NCBI RefSeq assembly: GCF_004919685.1
Contig: NZ_SMYZ01000087.1
Coordinates: forward strand, 1 to 60,249
DNA from: Mesorhizobium norvegicum
GTDB lineage: Bacteria; Pseudomonadota; Alphaproteobacteria; Rhizobiales; Rhizobiaceae
Reading direction: 5' to 3'
DNA: 60,249 bases
How positions within the stretch are numbered: the stretch's first letter is position 1; each line of letters begins with the position of its first letter. Positions 16,689-25,875 of this stretch are shown here, piece after piece. The notes under the pieces were generated by a model. It saw only the letters and a program-made list of their open reading frames with translations, was not told the DNA's origin and made no database searches. A program made the position numbers and the translations under genes.

Positions 16689-17303
16689 CTACTGTACGGC
16701 GCCAACCAAAACCGGTTGGCCCGCGCGGATCGAAACCCAGCGCCCCGTGTTATCGACCGCCTGTCGCTTCAGGAAGCTATAGTCCGTTTCATCCCACAGG
16801 CGGACCTCGTCGGTCAGATTGTCGAGGAGAAAATCGCCCTTGTCGGTGCGCACGGTCAGGACAGCATGGCCCTCACCGTCGGGCTTCCGCACGACAGTGA
16901 TCAGAAGATCGGCAAACGACAATCCCATGCGGAAAAGCTCCCGTCGCTTTTCCAGAACATAATCTTCGCAGTCGCCAACACCTTTGTCTGGATAAGCCCA
17001 GACTTCGTCCTTGCCGTAGATGTCGTAGTCGCTCATTGGCTTGACGGCGGCGTTGACTCTAACGGTGACGCTGGTCAGCTTCCGAAGGAGCGCGTCAGTC
17101 ATCCTCGCTGGAGCGAGGTTGCTCGGACGAATCGAGCATTCGGCGGGATTGGTCTTGCAGAAATCATAGTGTCCGATCGGCTGCGAGGTCGGGCCGCCCG
17201 TTGCCATGGGATGAGCGGCAAGCGCAGGCGCTGCCGACCAAGCCAGTCCGGCAGCAATCCCGACACACGCGCGCACTACCCGCGCCGTCGAAAAGGAATT
17301 CAT
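16689..17303 (-). CDS. BTLCP transglutaminase-like cysteine peptidase (first copy)
   Basis: The 204-residue protein has a signal peptide (1-29) and the catalytic triad of the bacterial transglutaminase-like cysteine proteinase family: Cys112 in GDCEDYVLEKRREL, His146 in GEGHAVLTV and Asp161 in LLDNL. Such periplasmic proteins are widespread in rhizobia, often near signalling or envelope genes; substrates are unknown. A perfect TTAA-N7-TTAA box lies 22 bp before the start. The copy at 24167 shares the same core. Confidence 0.88.
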   Translation of the reverse strand: MNSFSTARVVRACVGIAAGLAWSAAPALAAHPMATGGPTSQPIGHYDFCKTNPAECSIRPSNLAPARMTDALLRKLTSVTVRVNAAVKPMSDYDIYGKDEVWAYPDKGVGDCEDYVLEKRRELFRMGLSFADLLITVVRKPDGEGHAVLTVRTDKGDFLLDNLTDEVRLWDETDYSFLKRQAVDNTGRWVSIRAGQPVLVGAVQ

Positions 17304-17324
17304 TGTCCCGCTCGCCCTTATTAG

Positions 17325-17339
17325 TTAACGAAATGTTAA
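17325..17339 (-). promoter_or_regulatory. CtrA-type box TTAA-N7-TTAA
   Basis: The 15 bases at 17325-17339 are TTAA, seven bases, TTAA, and on the minus strand the right half extends to TTAAC. This is the full consensus spacing for CtrA, the alphaproteobacterial cell-cycle regulator. It lies 22 bp upstream of the BTLCP ATG, a position that could repress or activate. Confidence 0.5.
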
Positions 17340-17477
17340 AGGGGTTTTACAGTTCGTGTCAATTGCATCGACAGCCGGATTGGCAGCATGGTTACCCGGA
17401 CGGCTAGAGCAGCGGCCGTTATGCAACAGCTCAAGACAACGAGCGCGATGCCGCCGTTCGGCATTGGAGTGACGACA

Positions 17478-18116
17478 CTACCAACGAGCGACTATGTTCG
17501 CGCCGACTGCCCCGATCACTGCCAGGCCCGCGATGGCGATCGTGTACCAAGTAGCAACGAACAGCGGAGAATCGTCCGTGCACTGGGCCGCGTAGAGCGT
17601 CGCCGCAATCGCTCCTGCAAATATCCCACAGACCGCGCCTGCTAGGGTCGGCCGTGTCGAGGCGCCATGGCGTAAGACTGCCAGGAAAATGCCCAAGGGA
17701 CCGATGCCAATTAGCGGTATGTAGGTTAGGCATACCATGCTGTTCCTGCCTATCATTCTCGCCGACCAGATATCCGGTGAAAGAAGGAAGAGTTCGACGA
17801 TTACCGCAACGGCGATGAGCATGGGAGCGACCGCCAAATACGGAATTGTTTTTCGCCACGCATTACCTGGAGTTGACAGTGCGCGGGCCGGAACGAACGC
17901 GCTCGCCGCCAGCGATATGGTGACGACAAATTTGAACAGAAACCGCGGCGTCTGCGCAGCCGCGGCAAAGTCAGGTCGAAGGCCGAGCGTAGCGAAAAAG
18001 ACCGATGCGGCCACCAGAATTGCCAGTCCTATCGCCCCCCACCATATGGAGGGGAACAACAGCACAGGGCGCCTTGCGTCCATGGTCAACGTCTTGATGA
18101 GATCATCTGTCTTCAT
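17478..18116 (-). CDS. nrsF: NrsF-family anti-sigma factor (DUF1109)
   Basis: The protein of about 212 residues has six membrane segments and the NrsF signature: a cysteine in MVCLTYIPLIG, a conserved LRHGASTRPTLAGAVCGIFAG stretch, and a second conserved cysteine in YAAQCTDDSPLFVATWY. In Caulobacter the two cysteines are needed for metal-stress signalling to the partner ECF sigma factor SigF. The ATG at 18116 follows the sigma factor stop by one base and is preferred over a TTG at 18131. It holds the sigma factor at the membrane until stress. Confidence 0.85.
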   Translation of the reverse strand: MKTDDLIKTLTMDARRPVLLFPSIWWGAIGLAILVAASVFFATLGLRPDFAAAAQTPRFLFKFVVTISLAASAFVPARALSTPGNAWRKTIPYLAVAPMLIAVAVIVELFLLSPDIWSARMIGRNSMVCLTYIPLIGIGPLGIFLAVLRHGASTRPTLAGAVCGIFAGAIAATLYAAQCTDDSPLFVATWYTIAIAGLAVIGAVGANIVARW

Positions 18117-18117
18117 T

Positions 18118-18654
18118 TCAATTCGTTCCAAATCGCCGGAAGATGGCTTTCAGGCCACGGTGAAGCGCAACTCGCACCGCCGTGTCACTCATGCCTAGGG
18201 ACATGGCCGTCTCGCCGATCGAATGCCCCTCGACTGAGACGGCCGATACTACCGCTCGCTGACCTGGAGTAAGCGTTTTGAGTGCCCGACCAATCTCAAG
18301 TTCACTGACTGCATCGGGTTCCGGCTCGGCGTAGCTATCGGCGACGTCTCCTATCTCCACGTGGATCCGGCGACCCTGCCGGCGAAAGGCGTCTATCAGT
18401 TTGTGGCGCGCAATTGCATAAATCCATGGCATGACGGGTCCGTCTTCCCGCCAAGTATGACGTTTCAGATGGATAGCCAGCAGCGTCTCCTGCACCACGT
18501 CCTCTGGATCAACGCCGCCCTTTACAATCCTCTTCTGGACGAAACCTCGAACACAGCGTGCTGCTTGGTGAAGAAATCGCTCATAAGCGTTTTCGTCGCC
18601 AGCAATTGCGGCTCTCAACAGCCGGGCGAGTTCGTCTTCGGCCAAGGTGCTCAA
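18118..18654 (-). CDS. ECF-type sigma factor (SigF-like)
   Basis: The 178-residue protein has sigma region 2 (EDVVQETLLAIHLKRHTW, about residues 49-66, with PWIYAIARHKLIDAFRR) and region 4 (about 122-172, with a helix-turn-helix TAVRVALHRGLKA). No other domains are present. Translation starts at a TTG after a GGAGAAAGGG. Paired with NrsF, it should be released by metal or oxidative stress. A SigF-type promoter lies immediately upstream, indicating autoregulation. Confidence 0.88.
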   Translation of the reverse strand: MSTLAEDELARLLRAAIAGDENAYERFLHQAARCVRGFVQKRIVKGGVDPEDVVQETLLAIHLKRHTWREDGPVMPWIYAIARHKLIDAFRRQGRRIHVEIGDVADSYAEPEPDAVSELEIGRALKTLTPGQRAVVSAVSVEGHSIGETAMSLGMSDTAVRVALHRGLKAIFRRFGTN

Positions 18655-18671
18655 AAGCCCTTTCTCCCGAG

Positions 18672-18696
18672 TTCGTCAAAAACCTGCCGTTGTTAC
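18672..18696 (-). promoter_or_regulatory. candidate SigF-type promoter
   Basis: On the minus strand GTAAC (18692-18696) and CGAA (18672-18675) are separated by 16 bases, close to the GTAACC/CGAA elements reported for Caulobacter SigF. The -10 element is about 18 bp before the sigma factor start codon, giving a very short leader. Confidence 0.45.
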
Positions 18697-18921
18697 CTCG
18701 GCTGCAAATTATTGTTCCGCCTAATGGCCAGCCAATAACTCATTCGTGTGCGCCGAAATACAATGCGAACGTCCCGAAACGGTCGCTGGCTCGTGGCGAC
18801 TAGATACCCTTCGGCAGTGCGAGTTCGTTTACCAGGACAAGATTTTCCAAGCCAATCACGCGTCGTTGGATAGTTACATTAACCAAAGAGGATCAAGAAG
18901 GGGGAAATTGACTGTGCGAAC

Positions 18922-20063
18922 ATGAACGATCACTCGCCGCAAACACGCAACCCACTCGGAGCTTTGCCTGCGAGCGCCGCCCCGCGAATGCCTTGGGTAG
19001 ATACGGCAAAAGGCCTTTCGATCATCCTGGTTGTGATGATGTACGCGGCTTACAACACCGGGGAATATACCGGGCAAGTCGGGTTCCTGCATTACGTCAT
19101 CGGTTTCGCCACTCCCTTTCGGATGCCCGAGTTCTTTCTGATTTCAGGGCTTTCCTTTCGCAGGTGATCGATCGACCGTGGCGCCGCTATGCCGACCGGC
19201 GAATCTTACACTATGCCTATTTCTATGCCGTCTGGGCGATCATCATGATCGGCCTGAAGATAGGCATCTATGGCCGGGACCCCAGCTCGATGCTGCGTGA
19301 CATCGCCATGTCGGCCGTCGAACCGTATGGCGTCTTGTGGTTCATCTACATGCTGGCTGTATTCGGCCTCGTGGCAAGGCTGTTGTGGCAGTTGAAAATC
19401 CCCGATCCCATCGTGATCGCACTGGCGGCCTTGCTGCGGATGTCGGGCATCGAAGCGACCAGCTACATCCTGACGCAATTCGTTGCCTATTTCGTTTTCT
19501 TCTATATCGGCTATGCGGCGGCGCCGTTCGTATTCCGCCTGGTCGGATGGACGCAGCGCCATACTGTGCTGTCCGTCGCAGGCTTGCTCGTCTGGGCGCT
19601 CGCGAACGGCCTGCTGGTCTTTTCACCGGGATTCTCGGTCCAACCAACGGTCACACATATGGGACTGGCTACCTTTCCACCGCTGCATCTTGGCCTCGCC
19701 GTACTGGGCGCCCTGGCGCTTTGCGTACTGGGCGCGCTGCTTGTCAGGCTTTCTTTCATGGATTGGCTGCGCTGGCTCGGCGAGCATTCCCTGGTGATTT
19801 ACGTCGCCTTCACGCTTCCGATGTCAGTCTTTCGCGCGGCCGCCTTAAGGACTGGGCTGATCACCGAAACGGGGGCACTCAGCCTCGCGGTTCTCATTGT
19901 CTCCTTGGCCAGCCCCGTCCTGCTCTACATGCTGCTCAAGCGCGCTGGCATTGGTGCCTTCTTGTTTGAACGGCCAAACTGGGCGCGTCTTGCAGGATCG
20001 GACGCCCTGCCCGCGCCGAAAGGGCAGGTTCCTTCACGCGCGAGGCTCAAAACCGTGGAGTGA
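18922..20063 (+). pseudogene. acyltransferase family 3 protein, frameshifted
   Basis: The first 80 codons from ATG 18922 encode an acyltransferase-3 N terminus (MPWVDTAKGLSIILVV, then PFRMPEFFLISGL) and then stop at TGA 19165. The protein continues in another frame from about 19153 (FLSQVIDRPWRRY) through eight or so more membrane segments to 20063. One missing T in the run ctttcc at 19150-19155 accounts exactly for the shift, since the family expects ISGLFLS there. Intact, it would be a ~380-residue membrane enzyme acylating an envelope sugar. It could also be a sequencing error. Confidence 0.8.
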
Positions 20064-20307
20064 GAGGTTTCAACGACTACGCGCTGCATCAGGGCGAAGG
20101 TCCAACTTCATTGCAAAGCTGGGACCGCCACATTCGGACCAAACTGCCGCCTCATTGCCATTGGAAACCGGTCTGGACGATGAGGCCGAACCAACAGAGC
20201 ACCGCTTTGGCCAGCCGCGTCGTTGACTTTGCCGGCTGTGACGGGCAACTGTTTCGGCTCAATACGGCGAAAAGCCGTTCCGTCTCGGGGAAGAAGCGCC
20301 TTTCTGG

Positions 20308-22281
20308 ATGCACGATACAGCCGATGTCATCGCTGCGCTCGGCAATGAGCCGCCGCTGGTCGCGGATGGCCGCAGCCGCCCGCCTGACCGGCGCGAGATC
20401 TCGGCGCGTTGGCTGTCGGGCACCTTCCTGACCGGCGTCACCTCGAGTGTGCTGATGGGAGTGGCGCTGTTCGCCGCTGTTGACGGCCGCCAGCAATTGG
20501 CGACGCCACCCGAGATTGCCGAATTGGGTCACCTCGAAAACGGCGGCGATTCCGGCGACGTCGCCAAGACGACGAGGCTAGTGGCGCTACGCCAGATCGC
20601 CAAGGCCAAGGACCGCCGGCGCATGGAAGTGTCGATGGTGACGAAGGTCGGCGACCGCGACGTCATCAACACTGTGCCTTTCGTGCAGATCAAGATGGCG
20701 CTTGCCGCCGGGCACACAACCAGCCGTCCCTACCCGCCTTTCGACCCCATGCAGGTGTTTGCCGACGACGGCGCCGAGCAATCCGCGCCAAGCGACACTG
20801 GCGTCAGTCAGATCTATGGCGCCAAGGTCGAAAGCGAGATGAGCCTGAAGACCGTCGATTTCCCGATCGAAACAGCTTCCTTCGACGAAAAGAGCGATCT
20901 GTCCGCCGAGGAGGTGGAAAAGGTGGTGCGCGGGGCCGGCACCGGGCTGAGCGATGGCGCGGTGCAGGTGGCGTCGCTGCACTATGTTGACCCTCAGCGC
21001 TTTGGAGACCAACTGGCGCAGAGCATGGCCGGCTCCTATGACGTCAAGGTCGTGCCAGAAAACGTCTCGGTGTCGCCGCGTGCCATCGCCGACGACAAAG
21101 CGCCGGCCTTCGCCGAAGAAATCATTCCCTTCACCAAGGATCTCGACGTCACTGAGGCTTTTGCTGATTCCGGCTACACGGGTGCAGACGCCACAGGCAT
21201 GGCCGAAGCGATCGCCAAGTTGTTGAATGCGACTGCGCTCAAGGCAGGAACCGTTCTGCGCGTTGGGCTGGAGGTTCGCGGCGAGCAGGCAAAGGTTGTC
21301 CGCACCAGCGTTTATGACAAAACCCAGCACATCGTGACCATTGCGCTCGACGATCACGGCCAGTATGTGCCGGCGCAGGAGCCTGAACCCAATCCCGAAT
21401 TACTGACCGCGTTCGACGATTCGCCGCCGGTGGCGGTGCGCGGCAATTTGCCGAACATCTATGACGGGATCTACCGCGCCGCTTATTCCTACGGCATGTC
21501 GAAGAAGATGACCCAGCAACTGGTCAAGCTTTTGGCATCCGGCGTCGACTTCCAGTCCCGGCTCAACCCGTCGGACCGCATGGATGTTCTGTTCTCGCAG
21601 CCGGACGGCGACGACCAACCTTCCGACGAGTCCGAACTGCTTTATGTATCATCGACCTTTGGCGGCACCGTGCACAATTTCTACCGCTTCCACATGCAGG
21701 ATGGCAGCACCGACTATTTCGACGAGAACGGCAGCAGCGCCGAGCAGTTCCTGCTACGCAATCCGGTTCCCAATGGCAGGTTTACCTCTGGTTTTGGACT
21801 TCGGCGTCACCCGATCCTGGGTTACGTCAAAATGCATACCGGAACTGATTGGGCAGCCCCGATCGGAACGCCAATCATTGCCGCCGGAAACGGTATCGTC
21901 GAGAAGGCCGGATGGGCCAGCGGCTATGGCAAGCAGACAATATTACGTCACGCCAACGGCTATGAGACCTCCTACAACCACCAGAACGGCTTCGCCAAGG
22001 GCATCGTGCCGGGGGCTCAAGTGAGGCAAGGACAGGTCATCGGCTATCTTGGCTCGACCGGTCTTTCCACCGGTCCCCATCTCCACTACGAGCTGATCGT
22101 CAACGGCACCAAGGTCGACGCGATGCGCGTTCGCCTTCCGGTCGGCAAGGTGCTGAAGGGCGATGACCTTGTAGCCTTCAAGCGCGAGCGCCAGCGCATT
22201 GACGACCTCCTCAAACAGGAAGACAGCGATCACTTGAGGGTAGCAAGCGTCAAGGGCGACGACTGTGCAACCATTTGCTAA
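20308..22281 (+). CDS. M23-family peptidoglycan endopeptidase, membrane-anchored
   Basis: The 657-residue protein has an N-terminal membrane anchor (about residues 42-57), a long periplasmic region and a C-terminal LytM/M23 domain (about 490-620) with zinc ligands His510 and Asp514 in HTGTDW and His591/His593 in HLHYEL. It is complete in the catalytic motifs, so it probably cleaves peptidoglycan crosslinks rather than acting only as an activator. ATG 20308 is the first start in an open frame beginning at 20242. It belongs to the envelope module. Confidence 0.85.
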   Translation: MHDTADVIAALGNEPPLVADGRSRPPDRREISARWLSGTFLTGVTSSVLMGVALFAAVDGRQQLATPPEIAELGHLENGGDSGDVAKTTRLVALRQIAKAKDRRRMEVSMVTKVGDRDVINTVPFVQIKMALAAGHTTSRPYPPFDPMQVFADDGAEQSAPSDTGVSQIYGAKVESEMSLKTVDFPIETASFDEKSDLSAEEVEKVVRGAGTGLSDGAVQVASLHYVDPQRFGDQLAQSMAGSYDVKVVPENVSVSPRAIADDKAPAFAEEIIPFTKDLDVTEAFADSGYTGADATGMAEAIAKLLNATALKAGTVLRVGLEVRGEQAKVVRTSVYDKTQHIVTIALDDHGQYVPAQEPEPNPELLTAFDDSPPVAVRGNLPNIYDGIYRAAYSYGMSKKMTQQLVKLLASGVDFQSRLNPSDRMDVLFSQPDGDDQPSDESELLYVSSTFGGTVHNFYRFHMQDGSTDYFDENGSSAEQFLLRNPVPNGRFTSGFGLRRHPILGYVKMHTGTDWAAPIGTPIIAAGNGIVEKAGWASGYGKQTILRHANGYETSYNHQNGFAKGIVPGAQVRQGQVIGYLGSTGLSTGPHLHYELIVNGTKVDAMRVRLPVGKVLKGDDLVAFKRERQRIDDLLKQEDSDHLRVASVKGDDCATIC

Positions 22282-22418
22282 GATTCTGCGACAGGTACAG
22301 CACGCCCGTCGACACCAGGTATACGTTTGAAATTGAGCCATCCATTTGGGAGCCTGTGAGAAACAAGCTTTTGTCGCAACAGCCCCAAGCTTTGCTCTCC
22401 TGCCTTGGAGGCGTATCG

Positions 22419-23087
22419 ATGAATCGCAAATCGGCATTTAGAATCGCGTCAATCGCGCCGATGATCACCTTTTTCTTGGCGGGCCAGGCAAGCGCACACC
22501 CACACGTTTTTGCCGAAGCAAGTCTCAGTATCACCCTTTCCCCTGACCGGTCCTCCGTCAACTCGCTGCGGCACTTGTGGCGCTTCGACGAAATCTTTTC
22601 CAGCACGGTGATGATGGAGTTCGACAAGAATCTCGATCTCAAGCTCGACAAGGCAGAAATGAATCTTGTCTCCGAAACGGTCTATGCGTCCCTTGCTGAT
22701 TATAACTATTTTCAGCTCGTAACCGTCGATGGAAAAGACATTGTGATGGATCCTCCACCCGCACTCACGACAAAGTTCGAGAATGATCAACTGATCGTCT
22801 CGTTCGAATCGAAGCCGAAACAGCCGCTGATGCTTGCCGGCAAGATTGATTTCGGCGTGTACGATCCGACCTTCTACACCGCCATCGATTTCTTGACTGA
22901 TGACAAGCTGGTGGTCGATGAGCTGCCGGCGACGTGCACTCGCTCTGTCATCAGACCGAATGCCGACGACGCCATTTCGCAGAATCAGAAAACCCTGACG
23001 GACGCGTTTTTCAACGATCCCGCCGGGACCGACATGAGCAAGATATTTGCGACGAAGCTTGAATTGTCCTGTGGCGCAAAGGGCTAG
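22419..23087 (+). CDS. DUF1007 periplasmic protein
   Basis: The ATG at 22419 follows TTGGAGG and gives a signal peptide ending at QASAHPHVF. The AHPHV motif at the mature N terminus and the DEIFSSTVMMEFDKN segment are typical of DUF1007. These proteins usually sit beside or are fused to NicO/RcnA-type nickel-cobalt transporters and may bind metal through the N-terminal histidines. Here the NicO gene is 13 kb away. The frame is open upstream to 22275, but that part looks non-coding. Confidence 0.8.
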   Translation: MNRKSAFRIASIAPMITFFLAGQASAHPHVFAEASLSITLSPDRSSVNSLRHLWRFDEIFSSTVMMEFDKNLDLKLDKAEMNLVSETVYASLADYNYFQLVTVDGKDIVMDPPPALTTKFENDQLIVSFESKPKQPLMLAGKIDFGVYDPTFYTAIDFLTDDKLVVDELPATCTRSVIRPNADDAISQNQKTLTDAFFNDPAGTDMSKIFATKLELSCGAKG

Positions 23088-23136
23088 CAACTATTGGCTG
23101 CGGGGAGGTTTCTCCAACCTTCCGGGGGACAGCGGT

Positions 23137-23877
23137 TTACCACCCGCAGGCTTTCAGAAACCGCCCCACCGTGCCGGCCATGCCATACTCCAACGCATCG
23201 GCTGTCAACCCATGCCCGATCGACACTTCGGCCAAGGCCGGGATGCGCTTTGCCAGTGCCGGCAAATTGTTCACCACCAGATCGTGCCCGGCATTGACCT
23301 GGAGCCCGGCGGCAAGGGCTGCGTCAGCGGTTTTTCCCAATTTTTCCAGCTCATTGGCCGCCTTGGCTGAATCGAAATGGCAGCTGCCATAGGGACCCGT
23401 ATAGAGCTCGATTCGGTCGGCGCCGGTGTCGCGCGCAGCAGTGACGCCGGCGGGATCCGGATCGGAAAACAGCGACACGCGAAGGCCCCCCTTTTTCAGG
23501 CGCTTGACGATGGGGTTAAGGAACGCCGCCTCGGCGGCAAAGTTCCAGCCATGGTCCGAGGTCGCCTGCGCCGGATCGTCGGGCACCAGCGTCACCTGTT
23601 CCGGCTGGTGCTTTTCCACCAGCGCCAGAAAATCCTCGTTCGGATAGCCCTCGATGTTGAACTCCGCTTTGGGAAACTCGTCGTCGATCAGCGCCCTGAT
23701 CTCCGGCAGGTCGGAGTGCCGCGTGTGCCGTTCGTCGGGGCGCGGATGCACCGTCAGCCCATGCGCGCCGGCGGCAAGAGCCAGGCGCCCGAGGCCGATC
23801 ACGCTCGGCCACGGCAGGTCGCGCCGGTTGCGCAGCATGGCGATGGCGTTGAGATTGACGGAAAGCTTTGCGGGCAT
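23137..23877 (-). CDS. pdxJ: pyridoxine 5'-phosphate synthase
   Basis: The 246-residue protein matches PdxJ throughout: KLSVNLNAIAMLRNRR at the N terminus, HGLTVHPRPDERH, FNIEGYP, VTLVPDDP, GADRIELYTGPY and the C-terminal NAGHDLVVNNLP and SIGHGLTADAL. It condenses deoxyxylulose phosphate with 3-amino-2-oxopropyl phosphate to make pyridoxine 5'-phosphate in the cytosol. ATG 23877 starts at MPAKLSV, the usual alphaproteobacterial start. A vitamin B6 gene here may be a second copy of a core gene. Confidence 0.93.
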   Translation of the reverse strand: MPAKLSVNLNAIAMLRNRRDLPWPSVIGLGRLALAAGAHGLTVHPRPDERHTRHSDLPEIRALIDDEFPKAEFNIEGYPNEDFLALVEKHQPEQVTLVPDDPAQATSDHGWNFAAEAAFLNPIVKRLKKGGLRVSLFSDPDPAGVTAARDTGADRIELYTGPYGSCHFDSAKAANELEKLGKTADAALAAGLQVNAGHDLVVNNLPALAKRIPALAEVSIGHGLTADALEYGMAGTVGRFLKACGW

Positions 23878-24166
23878 GGCTTCGGGTCCGTATCTAATGG
23901 CACGCGCTGTATCGGCGGCCATCTATAACGCCTTTGGCGGGGACAGACAGAGGGTTTCGGGTGTTCCAAGCCGATCCTTTGCGCCTCCGCCTAGCCGTTC
24001 TCGCAGACACCGTCAGACCGCGCAGCGAGAACTCTAAATAACTGCTACCAAAACAATTCAAACTTTATTCCTATTTTATCCACACTTTAATTAATATCTA
24101 CTTCCCGATTTTGCGTCAAATAAGCACTCCTGTGTCAGTATCTCCTCTAACGGGGAGAATAGAACA

Positions 24167-24775
24167 ATGAAAAGGAAGAAGTCCGGACTGTTGCTTTTGG
24201 CAACGGTCATTCAGCTATCCGCCTTGGGAACAGCAAACGCGGCAGCGCCGGCTTTTATGCACACAGGCGGCCGCACTACACAGCCGGTTGGCCACTACGA
24301 ATTCTGCAAGCGCCTGCCGGGCGAGTGCCGCCAGATCACACCGAAAGAGCCGCCGGTAGTGCTCTCCCGCAATCTCTGGGCCGAAATCATCAAGGTCAAC
24401 AACAGCATCAATGTAAGGATCAAGCCGAAGACGGACCTGGAAAACAATGGCGTCGAGGACTATTGGACTGTCCTCGACAATGGATTCGGCGACTGCGAGG
24501 ATTACGCTCTGGAGAAGCGCCGCGAACTGATGAGTGCGGGTGTTCCAGCCGGCGACTTGCTGATGACAGTGGTGCGTCTGCCTAACGGCGAAGGACACGC
24601 TGTGTTGGCCGTCCGCACCAACCTCGGCGAGTTCATCCTCGACAATCTGGAAGCAAGGGTGCTCTCCTTCGCGGACACCGACTATACCTACCTCAAGCGC
24701 CAATCCACGGAGAATTCAGGCGTTTGGGTGGCGATCAATGATGGCCGCGCCGACGCCGTGGGCAGCGTTCGCTGA
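24167..24775 (+). CDS. BTLCP transglutaminase-like cysteine peptidase (second copy)
   Basis: A 202-residue secreted protein (signal peptide 1-26) has the catalytic Cys110 in GDCEDYALEKRREL, His144 in GEGHAVLAV and Asp159 in FILDNLE. It shares the TTQPVGHYEFCK-type N-terminal block and most of the catalytic core with the copy at 16689-17303, on the opposite strand. The AT-rich stretch 24040-24166 before it probably holds the promoter. Substrate unknown. Confidence 0.87.
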   Translation: MKRKKSGLLLLATVIQLSALGTANAAAPAFMHTGGRTTQPVGHYEFCKRLPGECRQITPKEPPVVLSRNLWAEIIKVNNSINVRIKPKTDLENNGVEDYWTVLDNGFGDCEDYALEKRRELMSAGVPAGDLLMTVVRLPNGEGHAVLAVRTNLGEFILDNLEARVLSFADTDYTYLKRQSTENSGVWVAINDGRADAVGSVR

Positions 24776-24990
24776 GGGCGCGCAACGCAAAGTCGGACCA
24801 ACCTCCCCTCAGCAGCGATCGTTGCACGGAGCCTATCCAGTCCTCGGGGTAGGTCCGCCATCCGTGGCGAGACGCATCGCCGCGGCTTTTCAAGCCGTCA
24901 CGAGCGAGGCATTTTCCGGTCTTCTGCACTTCATCAGGAACAAATACCGACAGGTGCTCGTTAGCCCAAAAACTGAAGGCTATCAGCTTC

Positions 24991-25359
24991 GTGAATGACC
25001 GGCGGACAAACACCCTCATTCTTGCAACGGTCTGCATCGCGGTAGCGATGACGTTTGCGGCCTCTATGGTGGCACGCGCCTCTCATTCGGAACCTTTGCC
25101 GCTTAGGGCTTCGGTGGAAGAAGTCGCGGTATCTGGGCCAAACGAAGTCACTGATTGCGATAAAGTCGTCAAGAACGGCAATTGTTGTGCGGCGCTGCAT
25201 TGCGCGGTCGGCATTGTCCTCACAGCCGCCACGCAAGCATATAGTCCGTTTAGCTCAGAGGTTGCTGCTGAGACGCCGGACTCGCCTCGGTCTCAGTCCA
25301 TATGGCGCCTGGAGCGACCGCCAAAGCAGCCCTTTTTGCCATATCCTCAATCCCGATGA
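24991..25359 (+). CDS. small secreted Cys-containing protein
   Basis: Translation probably starts at GTG 24991. The first 30 residues form a signal peptide or anchor, followed by a mature part with DCDKVVKNGNCCAALHC (four cysteines) and a Pro/Arg-rich end (WRLERPPKQPF). The protein resembles small proteins found beside copper genes, but no family is certain. It lies 55 bp before the DUF305 gene on the same strand and may share its transcript. Confidence 0.55.
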   Translation: MNDRRTNTLILATVCIAVAMTFAASMVARASHSEPLPLRASVEEVAVSGPNEVTDCDKVVKNGNCCAALHCAVGIVLTAATQAYSPFSSEVAAETPDSPRSQSIWRLERPPKQPFLPYPQSR

Positions 25360-25413
25360 AATAGCCGCAGCCTAGCTGCCTACCCGTCGACATCAGACAC
25401 ATAGGAGAAGATC

Positions 25414-25830
25414 ATGCGCAACGTCATCGCCACCCTTGCGATCGCTACTTTACTCACAGGAACAAGTTCGGCCGCCTTCAGCCAAGAGAACCCCCTCCCA
25501 CAGCAATGCCGTCAAGCCGGCGCTGAACAAATGGCAGGCATGGATACGCCTAAGATGGATGCATCAGCCATGGACGAGGCCCACCAAGCATACATGGCAT
25601 CAATGATGAAAATGGAACCCGCCATGATGGAGGGTATCAAAGCCAAGGATGCCGACGTGGCCTTCATCTGCGGGATGATTGCCCATCACCAGGGCGCGAT
25701 CGATATGGCGGAGGTCGAGCTCAAATACGGCGACAACGCCGACGCTAAGAAAAAGGCGCAGGTGGTCATTGATGCTCAAAAGAAGGAAATCAAGGACTAC
25801 GCGAAGTGGCTAAAGACCAATGCAAAATAG
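25414..25830 (+). CDS. DUF305 periplasmic copper-binding protein
   Basis: The 138-residue protein has a signal peptide (1-23) and the DUF305 hallmark CGMIAHHQGAIDMAEVEL, a His/Met-bearing helix that binds metals in this family. A Met-rich stretch precedes it (MAGMDTPKMDASAM and MASMMKMEPAMMEG). The related cyanobacterial CopM binds copper in the periplasm. An AGGAGA ribosome site lies 8 nt before the ATG. It is followed 46 bp later by the Csp-like gene, giving a periplasmic and cytosolic copper-buffer pair. Confidence 0.88.
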   Translation: MRNVIATLAIATLLTGTSSAAFSQENPLPQQCRQAGAEQMAGMDTPKMDASAMDEAHQAYMASMMKMEPAMMEGIKAKDADVAFICGMIAHHQGAIDMAEVELKYGDNADAKKKAQVVIDAQKKEIKDYAKWLKTNAK

Positions 25831-25875
25831 TCAAGCGCGACTGCATTCGACACGAACGTTCATAGGAGAATTTCC

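Noticed and set aside
25230..25270. TTTAGCTCAGAGGTT, like part of a tRNA D-arm
   Set aside because: No matching acceptor, anticodon or T arms nearby, and it lies inside a secreted-protein gene.
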